A stretch of DNA of 34,073 nucleotides from NCBI GenBank assembly GCA_041913505.1, contig JAYSFC010000027.1, positions 1 to 34,073 on the forward strand, given 5' to 3'. Both the position numbers and the translations under genes were made by a program. The notes beneath the pieces were generated by a model. The model ran no database searches. It had not been told where the DNA came from and saw nothing but the letters and a program-made list of their open reading frames with translations. This DNA is from JAYSFC01 sp041913505 (GTDB lineage Bacteria > Pseudomonadota > Gammaproteobacteria > Burkholderiales > Burkholderiaceae_C). Below are positions 9,987 through 18,199 of the stretch, piece by piece (position 1 is the first letter of the stretch; each line of letters begins with the position of its first letter).

Positions 9987-10612
9987 TCCACGTTGTGCTG
10001 TGCGATGACCATGCCGTGCTGCGGCGCGGCATCCGCGACACGCTCGCAGACGCGCCCGATATCGAAGTCACGGCCGAGGCCGGCGGCTACTCCGAGTTGC
10101 GCGAAGCGCTGCGCCACGCCGCCTGCGATGTGCTGCTGCTGGACCTGAACATGCCCGGGCGCGGCGGCCTGGAGGTGCTGGCGAGCCTGCGCGAGACCCA
10201 CCCCGCCATCAAGGTGCTGATCGTCTCGATGTACCCCGAGGACCAGTACGCGCTGCGCTGCCTGAAAGCCGGCGCCCACGGCTACGCGAACAAGGCCGGC
10301 GACCCGGTGGCGCTCATCGCAGCTGTGCGCACCCTCGTGCAGGGCCGCAAGTACCTCACGCCCGAGGTCGCGCAGATGCTGGCCGACAGCCTGGCCGAGC
10401 CCACGCCGGAGCTGCCGCACGAGGCGCTGTCGGAGCGCGAGCTGCAAACGCTCGTGAAGATCGCCTCGGGCAGGCGCCTGTCCGACATCGCCGAGGAGCT
10501 GATGCTGAGCCCCAAGACCGTAAGCGTCTACCGCTCGCGCGTGCTCGACAAGCTCAAGCTCACGAACAACGCAGAGCTCACCGTCTACGCGATTCGCAAC
10601 CACCTCGTGTAG
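9983..10612 (+). CDS. NarL/FixJ-type response regulator (REC-LuxR HTH)
   Basis: 209 residues from a TTG that overlaps the upstream TGA by four bases and has AAGGAG at a good distance (9970-9975). The receiver carries CDDH (7-10), phosphoacceptor Asp54 (LLDLNMPGRGG) and Lys104. After a linker (about 125-147) comes a LuxR-type helix-turn-helix (LSERELQTLVKIASGRRLSDIAEEL region, then SPKTVSVYRSRVLDKL), which should bind DNA when the receiver is phosphorylated. The obvious partner is the overlapping kinase gene. Its targets cannot be read from the sequence; the position within a motility cluster suggests, but does not show, a role there. A terminator follows directly. Confidence 0.92.
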   Translation: MIHVVLCDDHAVLRRGIRDTLADAPDIEVTAEAGGYSELREALRHAACDVLLLDLNMPGRGGLEVLASLRETHPAIKVLIVSMYPEDQYALRCLKAGAHGYANKAGDPVALIAAVRTLVQGRKYLTPEVAQMLADSLAEPTPELPHEALSERELQTLVKIASGRRLSDIAEELMLSPKTVSVYRSRVLDKLKLTNNAELTVYAIRNHLV

Positions 10613-10633
10613 TGTTTTGGAGCCAAAATCACC

Positions 10634-10661
10634 CCAGGTCGGCACGGCGCCTGGTTTTTTT
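10634..10661 (+). terminator. Rho-independent terminator after the NarL-type regulator
   Basis: A CCAGG (10634-10638) / CCTGG (10650-10654) stem is followed by seven T (10655-10661), 21 bases after the regulator's stop and just before the convergent end of fliR. The stem is short, so strength is uncertain. On the other strand there is no comparable T-run. Confidence 0.6.
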
Positions 10662-10665
10662 GCTC

Positions 10666-11430
10666 CTACTTTTGAAACAGATCGATCACCTGCTGCATGA
10701 GCGCGAGCACGGGCTGCTCGAGCATGGGCAGCGTCGCCGCGATACCCACCAGCCCCACCGTGAGCGTCACCGGAAAGCCCACGGCGTAGATGTTCATCTG
10801 CGGCGCCACGCGCGAAATGATGCCCAGCGTGAGGTTGACGAACAGCAGCAGCGCGATCATGGGCAGCGAGATCCAGAGTGCACTGGAAAAGAGCGACGTG
10901 CCCAATTCGTACAACCGCATCTGCGCAAGCGACTGCAGGAAATTGCCATCGGCCGGAAAGCGCTCGAAACTCTTGACCACTGCCATCAGCACCATGAGGT
11001 GGCCGTTGATCACGATGAACAGCAGCAGCGACATGTTGCTGAAGAAACGGCCCACGGCGCTGATCTGCCCGCCACTGGCGGGGTCGAAGAACGAAGCGAA
11101 GTTCAGGCCCATCTGCAGCCCGATCATCTCCCCCGCGAGCTCCACGGCCGCAAACACCAGCCGCACCGCGAAGCCAATGGCCATGCCCACGGCCACTTGC
11201 TGCGCCACCGCGCCCAGCGCCTCGCGGCCATTGACGCTGATGACAGGCTGGTCCACGAGCATGGCCTGGGCGCACACGGCCACGAGCAGCGACAACCCGA
11301 TCTTCACCCGCACCGGAATCGCCCGCATGGAAAACACCGGCGCCACCGTGAACAGCGCGAGCACGCGCAGGAACGGCCACAGCACCGGCGACAGCCAGGC
11401 CATGATCTGGGCTTCGGAAAAGGTGATCAC
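10666..11430 (-). CDS. fliR: Flagellar export gate protein FliR
   Basis: 254 residues with about six hydrophobic segments, the usual FliR size and profile. Recognisable features are the opening WLSPVLWPFLRVLALFTVAPVFS, the GLQMGLNFASFFDP stretch and PALLLF-type late helices. FliR joins FliP and FliQ in the membrane export gate inside the MS ring. It is the last gene of fliLMNOPQR, nine bases after fliQ, and ends against the terminator of the convergent regulator gene. Confidence 0.95.
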   Translation of the reverse strand: MITFSEAQIMAWLSPVLWPFLRVLALFTVAPVFSMRAIPVRVKIGLSLLVAVCAQAMLVDQPVISVNGREALGAVAQQVAVGMAIGFAVRLVFAAVELAGEMIGLQMGLNFASFFDPASGGQISAVGRFFSNMSLLLFIVINGHLMVLMAVVKSFERFPADGNFLQSLAQMRLYELGTSLFSSALWISLPMIALLLFVNLTLGIISRVAPQMNIYAVGFPVTLTVGLVGIAATLPMLEQPVLALMQQVIDLFQK

Positions 11431-11439
11431 ACCCCAGGA

Positions 11440-11709
11440 TCAGCCAAGGGCGGTGGGAATGGACTCGATCATGCGCCGCAGGTAGTCCACGAGCGTGGTC
11501 AGCATCCACGGCCCGGCCACGGCGAACACCACCACGGCCGCGATGAGCTTGGGCACGAAGGCGAGCGTGGCCTCGTGAATCTGCGTTACCGCCTGGAAAA
11601 TGCTCACGAGCAGGCCTACGGCCATCACCACGCCCAGCACGGGCATGGACACCATGAGCAGCAGGGTCAGCGCGTCGCGGCCGATCGTGAGCACCATCTG
11701 GGCGGTCAT
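11440..11709 (-). CDS. fliQ: Flagellar export gate protein FliQ
   Basis: 89 residues with two membrane hairpin helices (about 15-38 and 50-73), the standard FliQ layout, including the SIFQAVTQIHEATLAFVPK loop that is diagnostic of the family. It is a component of the FliPQR export gate. It lies ten bases after fliP and nine before fliR. Confidence 0.96.
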   Translation of the reverse strand: MTAQMVLTIGRDALTLLLMVSMPVLGVVMAVGLLVSIFQAVTQIHEATLAFVPKLIAAVVVFAVAGPWMLTTLVDYLRRMIESIPTALG

Positions 11710-11719
11710 AAGGGCACCT

Positions 11720-12481
11720 TCACGTGGCGAAACTGGAGGCCAGCGAACCGATGAGCAGATTCCAGCCGTCGGCTAGCACGAATAGCATGAGCTTGAACGG
11801 CAGCGCCACGAGCACGGGCGAGAGCATCATCATGCCCAGCGACATGAGGATGCTCGACACCACCATGTCGATGACGAGGAACGGGATGAAGATCATGAAG
11901 CCGATCTGGAAGGCGGTCTTCAATTCGCTGGTAACGAAAGCCGGCACGATGACGCGGAACGGCGCCTGCTCGGCCGTGACGCCGGCCTCAAGCTTGGCCA
12001 GGCGCGCGAACAGCGCGAAGTCCGACTGCCGGGTCTGCTTGAGCATGAATTCACGCATGGGCGCCTCGGCCTTGGGAAGCGCCTGCTCGAAAGACAGCGC
12101 GTTCGTGCTGTAGGGCACGTAAGCCTCCTTGTACACGCGGTCCAGCGTGGGGCCCATCACGAACAGCGTGAGAAAGAGCGAAAGCCCGATGATGACCTGG
12201 TTGGGCGGCGCCTGCTGCGTGCCGATGGCCTGGCGCAGCAGCGACAACACGATCACGATGCGCGTGAAGCCCGTCATCATGAGCAGCACCGCAGGCAGGA
12301 ACGACAGCGCGGTGAAGAACAGCAGCGTCTGAACGGGCACCGAATAGCTCGTACCGCCGCTGCCAGACCCCACGATCAGCGGCAACGCTCCCGCGGCACC
12401 GGCACCACCGCTCTGGGCCCAGGTCGCTCCGGCCAGCAATGCGGCCAACAGCCCGGCCCCCCAACGCAACGCCTTACGCAT
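11720..12481 (-). CDS. fliP: Flagellar export gate protein FliP
   Basis: 253 residues from the ATG at 12481, which overlaps the fliO stop by eight bases. This start gives a normal signal peptide (MRKALRWGAGLLAALLAGATWAQ, cut after about residue 21); upstream in-frame starts would only add an Arg-rich non-homologous stretch. Core family segments are TALSFLPAVLLMMTGFTRIVIVLSLLRQA, the ALPKAEAPMREFM loop and the C-terminal pair of helices with ILMSLGMMMLSP. FliP forms the pore-like core of the export gate with FliQ and FliR. Confidence 0.95.
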   Translation of the reverse strand: MRKALRWGAGLLAALLAGATWAQSGGAGAAGALPLIVGSGSGGTSYSVPVQTLLFFTALSFLPAVLLMMTGFTRIVIVLSLLRQAIGTQQAPPNQVIIGLSLFLTLFVMGPTLDRVYKEAYVPYSTNALSFEQALPKAEAPMREFMLKQTRQSDFALFARLAKLEAGVTAEQAPFRVIVPAFVTSELKTAFQIGFMIFIPFLVIDMVVSSILMSLGMMMLSPVLVALPFKLMLFVLADGWNLLIGSLASSFAT

Positions 12482-12827
12482 GGGCATCCTTGTGCCCTTC
12501 CTGGCGCGGCAGCGCCTGCGCGGCAGCCATCTCCGCGGCAAACGCGTGCGCGGGAGCGGGAGCTGGCCCAGCGTGGCCTTTGACCACATGCAGGCACTGG
12601 ATCTGCTGGGCCGTCACGCCCAGCACCAGCACGGCCCGCTGCCCATCGGCATTCACCTCCACGGTCACGACGCGCTGCTGCGGCCCCACGGCCACCTGCG
12701 AGAGCACGCGCGAGGCCGAGCCATTGCCGGAGAGCATGCCCTGGCGCTGCTGCACACGGCGCAGCAGCCACGGCAGCAAGGCCATGGCCCCCACGAAGAG
12801 CACCACGACCACCAGGGTCTGGGTCAT
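12474..12827 (-). CDS. fliO: Flagellar biosynthesis protein FliO
   Basis: 117 residues from the ATG at 12827, seven bases after the fliN stop; an upstream GTG at 12851 would give 125 residues and overlap fliN. Neither has a strong Shine-Dalgarno, so the start is open. One N-terminal membrane helix (QTLVVVVLFVGAMALLPWLL) is followed by a small cytoplasmic beta domain (RVLSQVAVGPQQRVVTVEV, VLVLGVTAQQIQCLH), the FliO pattern. It assists assembly of the FliP ring. The C-terminus is Ala-rich and poorly conserved. Identification rests on position and this profile. Confidence 0.88.
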   Translation of the reverse strand: MTQTLVVVVLFVGAMALLPWLLRRVQQRQGMLSGNGSASRVLSQVAVGPQQRVVTVEVNADGQRAVLVLGVTAQQIQCLHVVKGHAGPAPAPAHAFAAEMAAAQALPRQEGHKDAHA

Positions 12828-12834
12828 GCTGCCA

Positions 12835-13278
12835 CTACCCACGGCTGACACGGCGCAGGCGTTCCGACGGGGTCACCACGTCGGTCAGGCGGATACCGAA
12901 CTTATCGTTCACAACCACGACCTCGCCCTGGGCGATCAGGTAGCCGTTGACGAGCACGTCCATGGGCTCGCCGGCCAGTGCGTCAAGCTCAACGACGGAG
13001 CCCTGCGCCAGCTGCAGGATGTACTTGATCGGCACCTTGGTGCGGCCCAACTCCACGGACAGCTGTACCGGGATGTCGAGCACCATGTTGATGTCGTTGA
13101 CGGGCACGTCCCCGCCCGTGGGCGCGAACGGGCGCGCGGGCCCGCCCGACAGAGGGCCGCCCTGCTCGTCATCGGCGGCGGGCTTCTCGTCGGCGCGCTT
13201 TTGCTCCTCGAGCGCCTCGGCCCAGCCGGCAAACGGATCGTCCGCGCCGTTGCCCTTGGGGTCTTCTTCAGTTGCCAT
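12835..13278 (-). CDS. fliN: Flagellar motor switch protein FliN
   Basis: 147 residues. An acidic/Pro-rich N-terminal half (about 1-60) precedes the SpoA domain: INMVLDIPVQLSVELGRTK, ILQLAQGSVVELDALAGEP, DVLVNGYLIAQGEVVVVNDKFGIRLTDVV. FliN forms the lower C-ring with FliM and docks FliH/FliI. Its ATG lies inside the end of fliM (11-base overlap), implying translational coupling. The N-terminal region is longer than in minimal FliN but common in this bacterial group. Confidence 0.96.
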   Translation of the reverse strand: MATEEDPKGNGADDPFAGWAEALEEQKRADEKPAADDEQGGPLSGGPARPFAPTGGDVPVNDINMVLDIPVQLSVELGRTKVPIKYILQLAQGSVVELDALAGEPMDVLVNGYLIAQGEVVVVNDKFGIRLTDVVTPSERLRRVSRG

Positions 13279-14272
13279 GCTTATCTCCCAGCCAGCTCAT
13301 GTCGGAGTTGCGCAGGCATTCCTCGATGCGGATGGCGTATTTGGCGTTGTGCGTGCCGTACTGGCACTCAAAAATCGGCACTCCGCCGATCGATGCGCGG
13401 ATGCGCGGCTCGCGCTCGAGCTCTATAAAGTCACCGGGCTTCATGGCCAGCAGCTGCTCCACGGTGGCGTCGGCGCGCGCGAGTTCGGCCACCAGGGTCA
13501 CCTCGGCGGCCTGGATCTCGCGCGTGAGCACCTTCACCCAGCGGCGGTCCACCTCGATGGAGTCGCCCTGCGTGGATGAATACAGCACGTCGCGGATAGG
13601 CTCCAGCGTCGCATAGGGCATGCAGATATGAATCGCACCTGACAGGTCGCCAATCTCGAGCTGGAAGGCCGTGGACACGACGATCTCGCTGGGCGTGGCG
13701 ATGTTGGCGAACTGCGGCTGCATCTCCGAGCGCTGGTAAACGAGCTCCAGCGGATAAATGCCGTGCCAGGCTTTCTTGTATTCCTCGCAGATCACGTCCA
13801 CGAGGCGGTTGATCACGCGCTGTTCGGTGGGCGAAAAATCGCGCCCTTCGATACGGGTTTGGAACTTGCCCACGCCGCCGAACAGCGTATCGATGATGCC
13901 GAACACCAGTGAAGGCTCGCACACCACCAGGCCACTGCCGCGCAACGGCCGGATCGCCAGGATGTTGAAGTTGGTGGGCACCGCGAGTTCGCGCAGGAAC
14001 GCGCTGTAGCGCTGCACCGACACTGTGCCCACCGAGATCTCAGGGCTGCGGCGGATGAAATTGAACAGGCCGATGCGGAAATTGCGAGCGAAGCGCTCAT
14101 TCACGATCTCCATCGTCGGCATGCGCCCGCGGACGATGCGCTCCTGGCTCGAGATGTCGTAATTGCGGACCGCGCCCGCCTCGACCTCTTCCTCGACCGA
14201 CTTCTGGCTTTCCCCGGTCACTCCCTCCAGCAGGGCATCGACCTCTTCCTGCGACAGAAAAGCATCACTCAT
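13268..14272 (-). CDS. fliM: Flagellar motor switch protein FliM
   Basis: 334 residues. The N-terminal CheY-P binding peptide is intact: LSQEEVDALL at residues 6-15. The middle domain (GRMPTMEIVNERFARNFR onward, with the GSGLVVCEPSLVF-type stretch) binds FliG, and the C-terminal SpoA domain (about 255-325) binds FliN. FliM receives phosphorylated CheY and sets rotation direction. It follows fliL by 24 bases and overlaps fliN. No unusual feature is seen. Confidence 0.97.
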   Translation of the reverse strand: MSDAFLSQEEVDALLEGVTGESQKSVEEEVEAGAVRNYDISSQERIVRGRMPTMEIVNERFARNFRIGLFNFIRRSPEISVGTVSVQRYSAFLRELAVPTNFNILAIRPLRGSGLVVCEPSLVFGIIDTLFGGVGKFQTRIEGRDFSPTEQRVINRLVDVICEEYKKAWHGIYPLELVYQRSEMQPQFANIATPSEIVVSTAFQLEIGDLSGAIHICMPYATLEPIRDVLYSSTQGDSIEVDRRWVKVLTREIQAAEVTLVAELARADATVEQLLAMKPGDFIELEREPRIRASIGGVPIFECQYGTHNAKYAIRIEECLRNSDMSWLGDKHGN

Positions 14273-14296
14273 GGATCACTCCCTTCGCGGCGCGGT

Positions 14297-14875
14297 TCAC
14301 TGAATGATGAAGCTGGAGAACAGCACCTGGCGCACCGGGTTCTGGCTCTGGCGGCTGCGCGCGGGCGGGTCTTCTGCGTCCTCGTCGGTCTCGTCCTGCA
14401 CGGGCTTTCGCTTCTTGGGCACGCTGTAGCCCAGAGGGCGAGACACTTCGCGCAGGATGTCGTTCGCGAGTTTTTCCTTACCTTCGCGCGCCAGCAGCTC
14501 CTGCGCGGAGCGCTGCGAAATCAGCATCAGGATGCCGCTGCGGATCGCGGGCAGGTATTGCTTGACCTGTTCAGCCGTCTTCGCATCCTCGAGCTCCAGC
14601 GTGATGCCCACCTGGGCAAAGCGGTCCCCCCCGGGGTCCGCCAGGTTCACGACCATGTTCTCGAGCGCCAGAAACGTGGGGGGAGCGCCCTTCGCGGCGG
14701 CGGCCTTGCGCGGCGCAGCGCCTTCCTCTTCGTCACCCCCGTGCCGGGACATCATGAACCATGCGGCCGCCCCCCCAATCACCACGAGCAGGGCCACGAT
14801 GGCGCCGATGACGATCAGCTTTTTGCTCGATGCCTTTTCCTTGGCAGGTGCAGCTGCGGGGTTGTTGGCGGACAC
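14297..14875 (-). CDS. fliL: Flagellar basal body-associated protein FliL
   Basis: 192 residues from a GTG at 14875 with AAGGAAA about eight bases upstream. A short Lys-rich cytoplasmic N-terminus is followed by one membrane helix (about 19-43) and a periplasmic FliL domain: FLALENMVVNLADPGGDRFAQVGITLEL, RSGILMLISQRSAQELLAREGKEKLANDI. FliL surrounds the stator units and supports torque. It is the first gene of fliLMNOPQR; the 140-base gap to fliK upstream carries a palindrome that may belong to its control region. A Lys/Asp-rich stretch near residue 160 is a local peculiarity. Confidence 0.94.
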   Translation of the reverse strand: MSANNPAAAPAKEKASSKKLIVIGAIVALLVVIGGAAAWFMMSRHGGDEEEGAAPRKAAAAKGAPPTFLALENMVVNLADPGGDRFAQVGITLELEDAKTAEQVKQYLPAIRSGILMLISQRSAQELLAREGKEKLANDILREVSRPLGYSVPKKRKPVQDETDEDAEDPPARSRQSQNPVRQVLFSSFIIQ

Positions 14876-14926
14876 GTTGGATTTTCCTTGCGGTGGAAGC
14901 GGCAGCCAGTTGGCTGTATGGAGCCC

Positions 14927-14953
14927 ATTATTGGGCGAAAGCCGCCCGATAAT
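14927..14953. promoter_or_regulatory. Palindrome between fliK and fliL, candidate operator or hairpin
   Basis: ATTATTGGGCG (14927-14937) and CGCCCGATAAT (14943-14953) are complementary at 10 of 11 positions around a five-base centre. A second, overlapping inverted repeat GCCCA/TGGGC spans 14923-14936. It lies 52 bases upstream of the fliL GTG and 62 after the fliK stop. There is no T-run, so it does not look like a normal terminator; an operator, an attenuator or an mRNA-processing hairpin are options. Confidence 0.4.
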
Positions 14954-15015
14954 AGCCAGAATAAAAGCCCAAAACCACGGCTTTCACCGGCGTCGGCACC
15001 GCGTCGGACCGCACT

Positions 15016-16323
15016 TCAGACGAAGATATCGACCGCGCGGCTCCCCGCCACAGCCCCCGCGGCCGCCCCCCTCACCGGCGTGGCGCCCACACCCGGCACG
15101 ACCACCTGCGCACGGCCTTGCTGCGCGCCCTGGCGCCCCGAAGATTCGCTCCCCGCGCTACCACTACCACCTCCCGAGCTGCCCACGGTGACGCCAGCAA
15201 GCACCAGCCCCTCGCGCTGCAGCAGGTCGCGCAACTGCGCCGTGCTCGCATCCAGCGCGTCACGCGTCTGCACCTGGTCGCTGCGGAACGTGACATGGGC
15301 CTCGTTGCCCGAGAGGGACACGCGAACCTCCACCGGCTGGCCGTCGCGGTCCAGCGTGAGTTCGGCATTCTGCGTTTTCTGGTTCACCCAGAAGGCCACC
15401 TGCTGCGCCAACTGGTCATCGGCGCTCATCTGGGAAGGGTCGGTGGTCACACCCGTGCCGTCGGGCACGGCCCGGGTCGGGTCGGCGGTGGATTCGCCCG
15501 TGGCCGTGACGCCGTGAAGTTGTGCGGCAGGCGTTGCGGCCTCGCCGGCGCGCACGGTCTGCCGCGACTCGGCCAGCGCCTCAGCGAACACTCCCGACAG
15601 TGCCTGCAACCCTGGTGCTGCCAGTGCAGCCACCTCGCCGCTGGCGCGAGTGTGGAGTTCGCCCCGTGCCCCACCTCCGTCACGGCGCTCCGCGCTGGCG
15701 GCCACGGCCGCCGTGGACGTCTGCGCGGCGGCCATGAGCAGCTCGGCCGTGGACTTCTTCTCCGGCACGCCGGCCTGGGCCTGCGCAGCGGCACCGGCGG
15801 AGGACTCCCCCGGCGCAGCGGCGCTCCATCCTTGCAAGCGCATCGCGTGGCCCTTGGCAGAGCCGCCAGCCGCGGCCGACCCCATGGAGCCACCGGGTCG
15901 CCCACGATCCGCGTCAGGGGCTTTGTCAATCAAGGCCGTCTGTGCCACCAGGCTATCGGGCGCCAGCGCCCCGGGCAGCACGAAGGTACTGGCGATACCT
16001 CCCTGCACCAGCGCCGCGCCTTGCGGAACGTGGGCCATGGCACTGGCCAGCGCATCACCCGCCAGGGGCGCGGCCTGCCCTACCAGGGTATCTCCCGTGG
16101 CAGCGCCCGCGTCGTCCGCTGCGGACATGGCGCCGTCCTGCGACAGCAACCCTCCATCGCTGCCCAGCGTGGCGAGCAGCGCAGCAAAGGCGTCCTGTGG
16201 GGTCTGTGTACCCGACAGGTCGTTCGCGGCGGCCGCCTTGCCACCGCTACGGGCGCCGCGGGCGCCGTGCACAGCGTGTGCACCGTGTTGCGTGCTGGAG
16301 ATATGTGCGGATTTCATGGTCAT
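15016..16323 (-). CDS. fliK: Flagellar hook-length control protein FliK
   Basis: 435 residues. The first 290 or so are Ala/Gly/Ser/Gln-rich and of low complexity, as expected for the ruler part of FliK. The C-terminal Flg_hook domain is recognisable: QQVAFWVNQKTQNAELTLDR, then PVEVRVSLSGNEAHVTFRSD and LRDLLQREGLVLAGVTV. It measures hook length and switches export specificity through FlhB. The ATG overlaps the fliJ stop by four bases, so it is coupled to fliJ; it is the last gene of fliFGHIJK. Confidence 0.92.
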   Translation of the reverse strand: MTMKSAHISSTQHGAHAVHGARGARSGGKAAAANDLSGTQTPQDAFAALLATLGSDGGLLSQDGAMSAADDAGAATGDTLVGQAAPLAGDALASAMAHVPQGAALVQGGIASTFVLPGALAPDSLVAQTALIDKAPDADRGRPGGSMGSAAAGGSAKGHAMRLQGWSAAAPGESSAGAAAQAQAGVPEKKSTAELLMAAAQTSTAAVAASAERRDGGGARGELHTRASGEVAALAAPGLQALSGVFAEALAESRQTVRAGEAATPAAQLHGVTATGESTADPTRAVPDGTGVTTDPSQMSADDQLAQQVAFWVNQKTQNAELTLDRDGQPVEVRVSLSGNEAHVTFRSDQVQTRDALDASTAQLRDLLQREGLVLAGVTVGSSGGGSGSAGSESSGRQGAQQGRAQVVVPGVGATPVRGAAAGAVAGSRAVDIFV

Positions 16324-16784
16324 TGCTCCTGCCCCAGGGGGCTGCGTTGGGCCGCGCCAAAGCGCTGGCTGGCGCGCTCGTCGGTTTCTTTTTGTTCCCT
16401 GCGCCTTTGGGCGAGTGCCAGTTCCTGCTGCCGGCGCTCCACCACCTTCCTGAGGCTTGACAGGCGCAGCTCGGCGTCGAGCAAGGCACGCTGCGCCAGC
16501 TCCACGCGCTGGGCCTGATCACCCACCACGCCCGTCTGCAGGCCGATGGCGTGCTCGAGCCGATCCAGAAACTGGTAATGATGGAACATCACCTCGGGCT
16601 GCACGATGGCGTCCGCGCGCAGGCCCCAGCGGTGCCGGGTGTCATTGGCGTAGCCCGTGAGCTGCTCCAGCTGCGCGCGGCCCGCCTGCTGGATGCGCAG
16701 CAGGTCCTGCAGCCCCTGGCGGGCCTCGTCGCGCTTGCGCGACGCCACCTCGACGGCCATCTGGAGAGCGTTGAGCGATGCCAT
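16320..16784 (-). CDS. fliJ: Flagellar export protein FliJ
   Basis: 154 residues, almost entirely predicted coiled coil: charged heptads from about residue 10 to 150 with no hydrophobic core domain (for example ASRKRDEARQGLQDLLRIQQ and AQRALLDAELRLSSLRKVV). This is the FliJ size and character. FliJ links the FliI hexamer to FlhA during export. It lies 20 bases after fliI and overlaps fliK by four bases. Identification leans on operon position as well as sequence. Confidence 0.91.
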   Translation of the reverse strand: MASLNALQMAVEVASRKRDEARQGLQDLLRIQQAGRAQLEQLTGYANDTRHRWGLRADAIVQPEVMFHHYQFLDRLEHAIGLQTGVVGDQAQRVELAQRALLDAELRLSSLRKVVERRQQELALAQRRREQKETDERASQRFGAAQRSPLGQEQ

Positions 16785-16804
16785 GAACCGGTTCCAGCGC
16801 CGCT

Positions 16805-18199
16805 TTATTGCGCCATGACAGCCGCCATGGCATCGAGGCTCTCGGCCAGAGGCGCAGCCTCGAACATGTTCTGCTGCAGAAAGCTCGCCATCGCGGGCTG
16901 CAGGCGGATCGCCTCGTCGAGCTGCGGATCGGAGCCGCTCATGTAGGCCCCCACCTGCACGAGGTCGCGGCTCTTCTGGTAGCGCGAATACACGGCGCGG
17001 AAGTGCCGCGCAAGGTCGAAGTGCTCGCGCGATACGACGTTATGCATCACGCGAGAGGCCGATTGCTCGATGTCGATAGCCGGAAAATGGCCCGCCTCGG
17101 CCAGCGCGCGCGAGAGCACGATGTGGCCGTCCAGAATGGCCCGCGCCGCGTCGGCGATCGGGTCCTGCTGGTCATCGCCCTCCGACAGCACGGTATAGAA
17201 CGCGGTGATCGAACCCACGCCATGCAGGCCGTTGCCGCTGCGCTCCACGAGCTGCGGCAGCTTGGCAAAGCACGAGGGCGGATAGCCCTTGGTGGCGGGC
17301 GGCTCGCCGATGGCCAGCGCGATCTCGCGCTGGGCCATGGCATAGCGCGTGAGCGAGTCCATGAGCAGCAGCACATGCTTGCCCTTGTCGCGGAAATGCT
17401 CGGCAATGGCCGTGGCGTAGGCCGCGCCCTGCATGCGCAGCAGCGGCGGCGCATCGGCAGGCGCGGCCACTACGACGGCACGGCCCCGGTCCTGTTCGCC
17501 CAGAATATCTTCGACAAACTCCTTGACCTCGCGACCGCGCTCGCCGATCAGGCCCACCACGATCACGTCGGCCTGGGTGTAGCGCGCCATCATGCCCAGC
17601 AGCACGCTCTTGCCCACGCCGGAGCCCGCGAAGAGGCCCAGGCGCTGGCCGCGCCCCACCGTGAGCAGGGCGTTGATGGCGCGCACGCCGGTGTCCAGGG
17701 TTTCACGCACGGGGTCGCGGTCCATGGCGTTGATCGGGCTGCGGTCCATGGGCTCGGACACCACTGCCTGCACCGGGCCGCCATGGTCGAGTGCCATGCC
17801 CTGCGCATCAACCACCCGGCCCAGCAATCCATCGCCCAAGGGCAGGCGCAGCACGCCCGCTGCGAGAGAGGGCACGGAGTTGTCGCCCAGCCGGGGCACC
17901 GGCACATAGGGTGCTGCCGGCACGACGCTCGCGCCGCTCGACAGCCCATGGATATCCCCCGCCGGCATCAGGAACGCACGGCCCTCCGAAAAACCCACCA
18001 CCTCGGCCAGCACGGGTTCGTGCGCGGGCATCTCCACCCGGCACTGCGATCCCACGGGCACGCGGATGCCTGCTGCCTCGAGCACCAGCCCCGTGAGCCG
18101 GGTCAGCGTGCCCCGGGTTTCCAGCGGCAGCGGCTCGGCCATGCGCGTGCGCGCATCGGCCATGAACTGCGTCCAGGCGGGGCCGGCCTCAATGGTCAT
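16805..18199 (-). CDS. fliI: Flagellum-specific export ATPase FliI
   Basis: 464 residues from the ATG at 18199, which overlaps the fliH stop by 11 bases; the longer frame upstream would run well inside fliH. A beta-barrel N-terminal domain precedes the ATPase core with Walker A GSGVGKS (192-198, Lys197), VVGLIGERGREVKEF, Walker B LLLMDSLTRYAMAQRE and the GEPPATKGYPPS stretch that marks type III secretion ATPases. It energises export substrate unfolding at the membrane with FliH and FliJ. Confidence 0.97.
   Translation of the reverse strand: MTIEAGPAWTQFMADARTRMAEPLPLETRGTLTRLTGLVLEAAGIRVPVGSQCRVEMPAHEPVLAEVVGFSEGRAFLMPAGDIHGLSSGASVVPAAPYVPVPRLGDNSVPSLAAGVLRLPLGDGLLGRVVDAQGMALDHGGPVQAVVSEPMDRSPINAMDRDPVRETLDTGVRAINALLTVGRGQRLGLFAGSGVGKSVLLGMMARYTQADVIVVGLIGERGREVKEFVEDILGEQDRGRAVVVAAPADAPPLLRMQGAAYATAIAEHFRDKGKHVLLLMDSLTRYAMAQREIALAIGEPPATKGYPPSCFAKLPQLVERSGNGLHGVGSITAFYTVLSEGDDQQDPIADAARAILDGHIVLSRALAEAGHFPAIDIEQSASRVMHNVVSREHFDLARHFRAVYSRYQKSRDLVQVGAYMSGSDPQLDEAIRLQPAMASFLQQNMFEAAPLAESLDAMAAVMAQ

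Noticed and set aside
9911..11509. A 532-codon minus-strand frame running across the NarL-type regulator and fliR.
   Set aside because: It overlaps two recognised genes on both strands and has no recognisable domain; a terminator lies in its middle.
15016..15048. The FliK C-terminus (AVDIFV) and the FliR ending (VIDLFQK) as further members of the DLF-tail set.
   Set aside because: FliK's tail differs at the key positions and FliR's is not C-terminal and lies by a membrane helix; both are likely chance.
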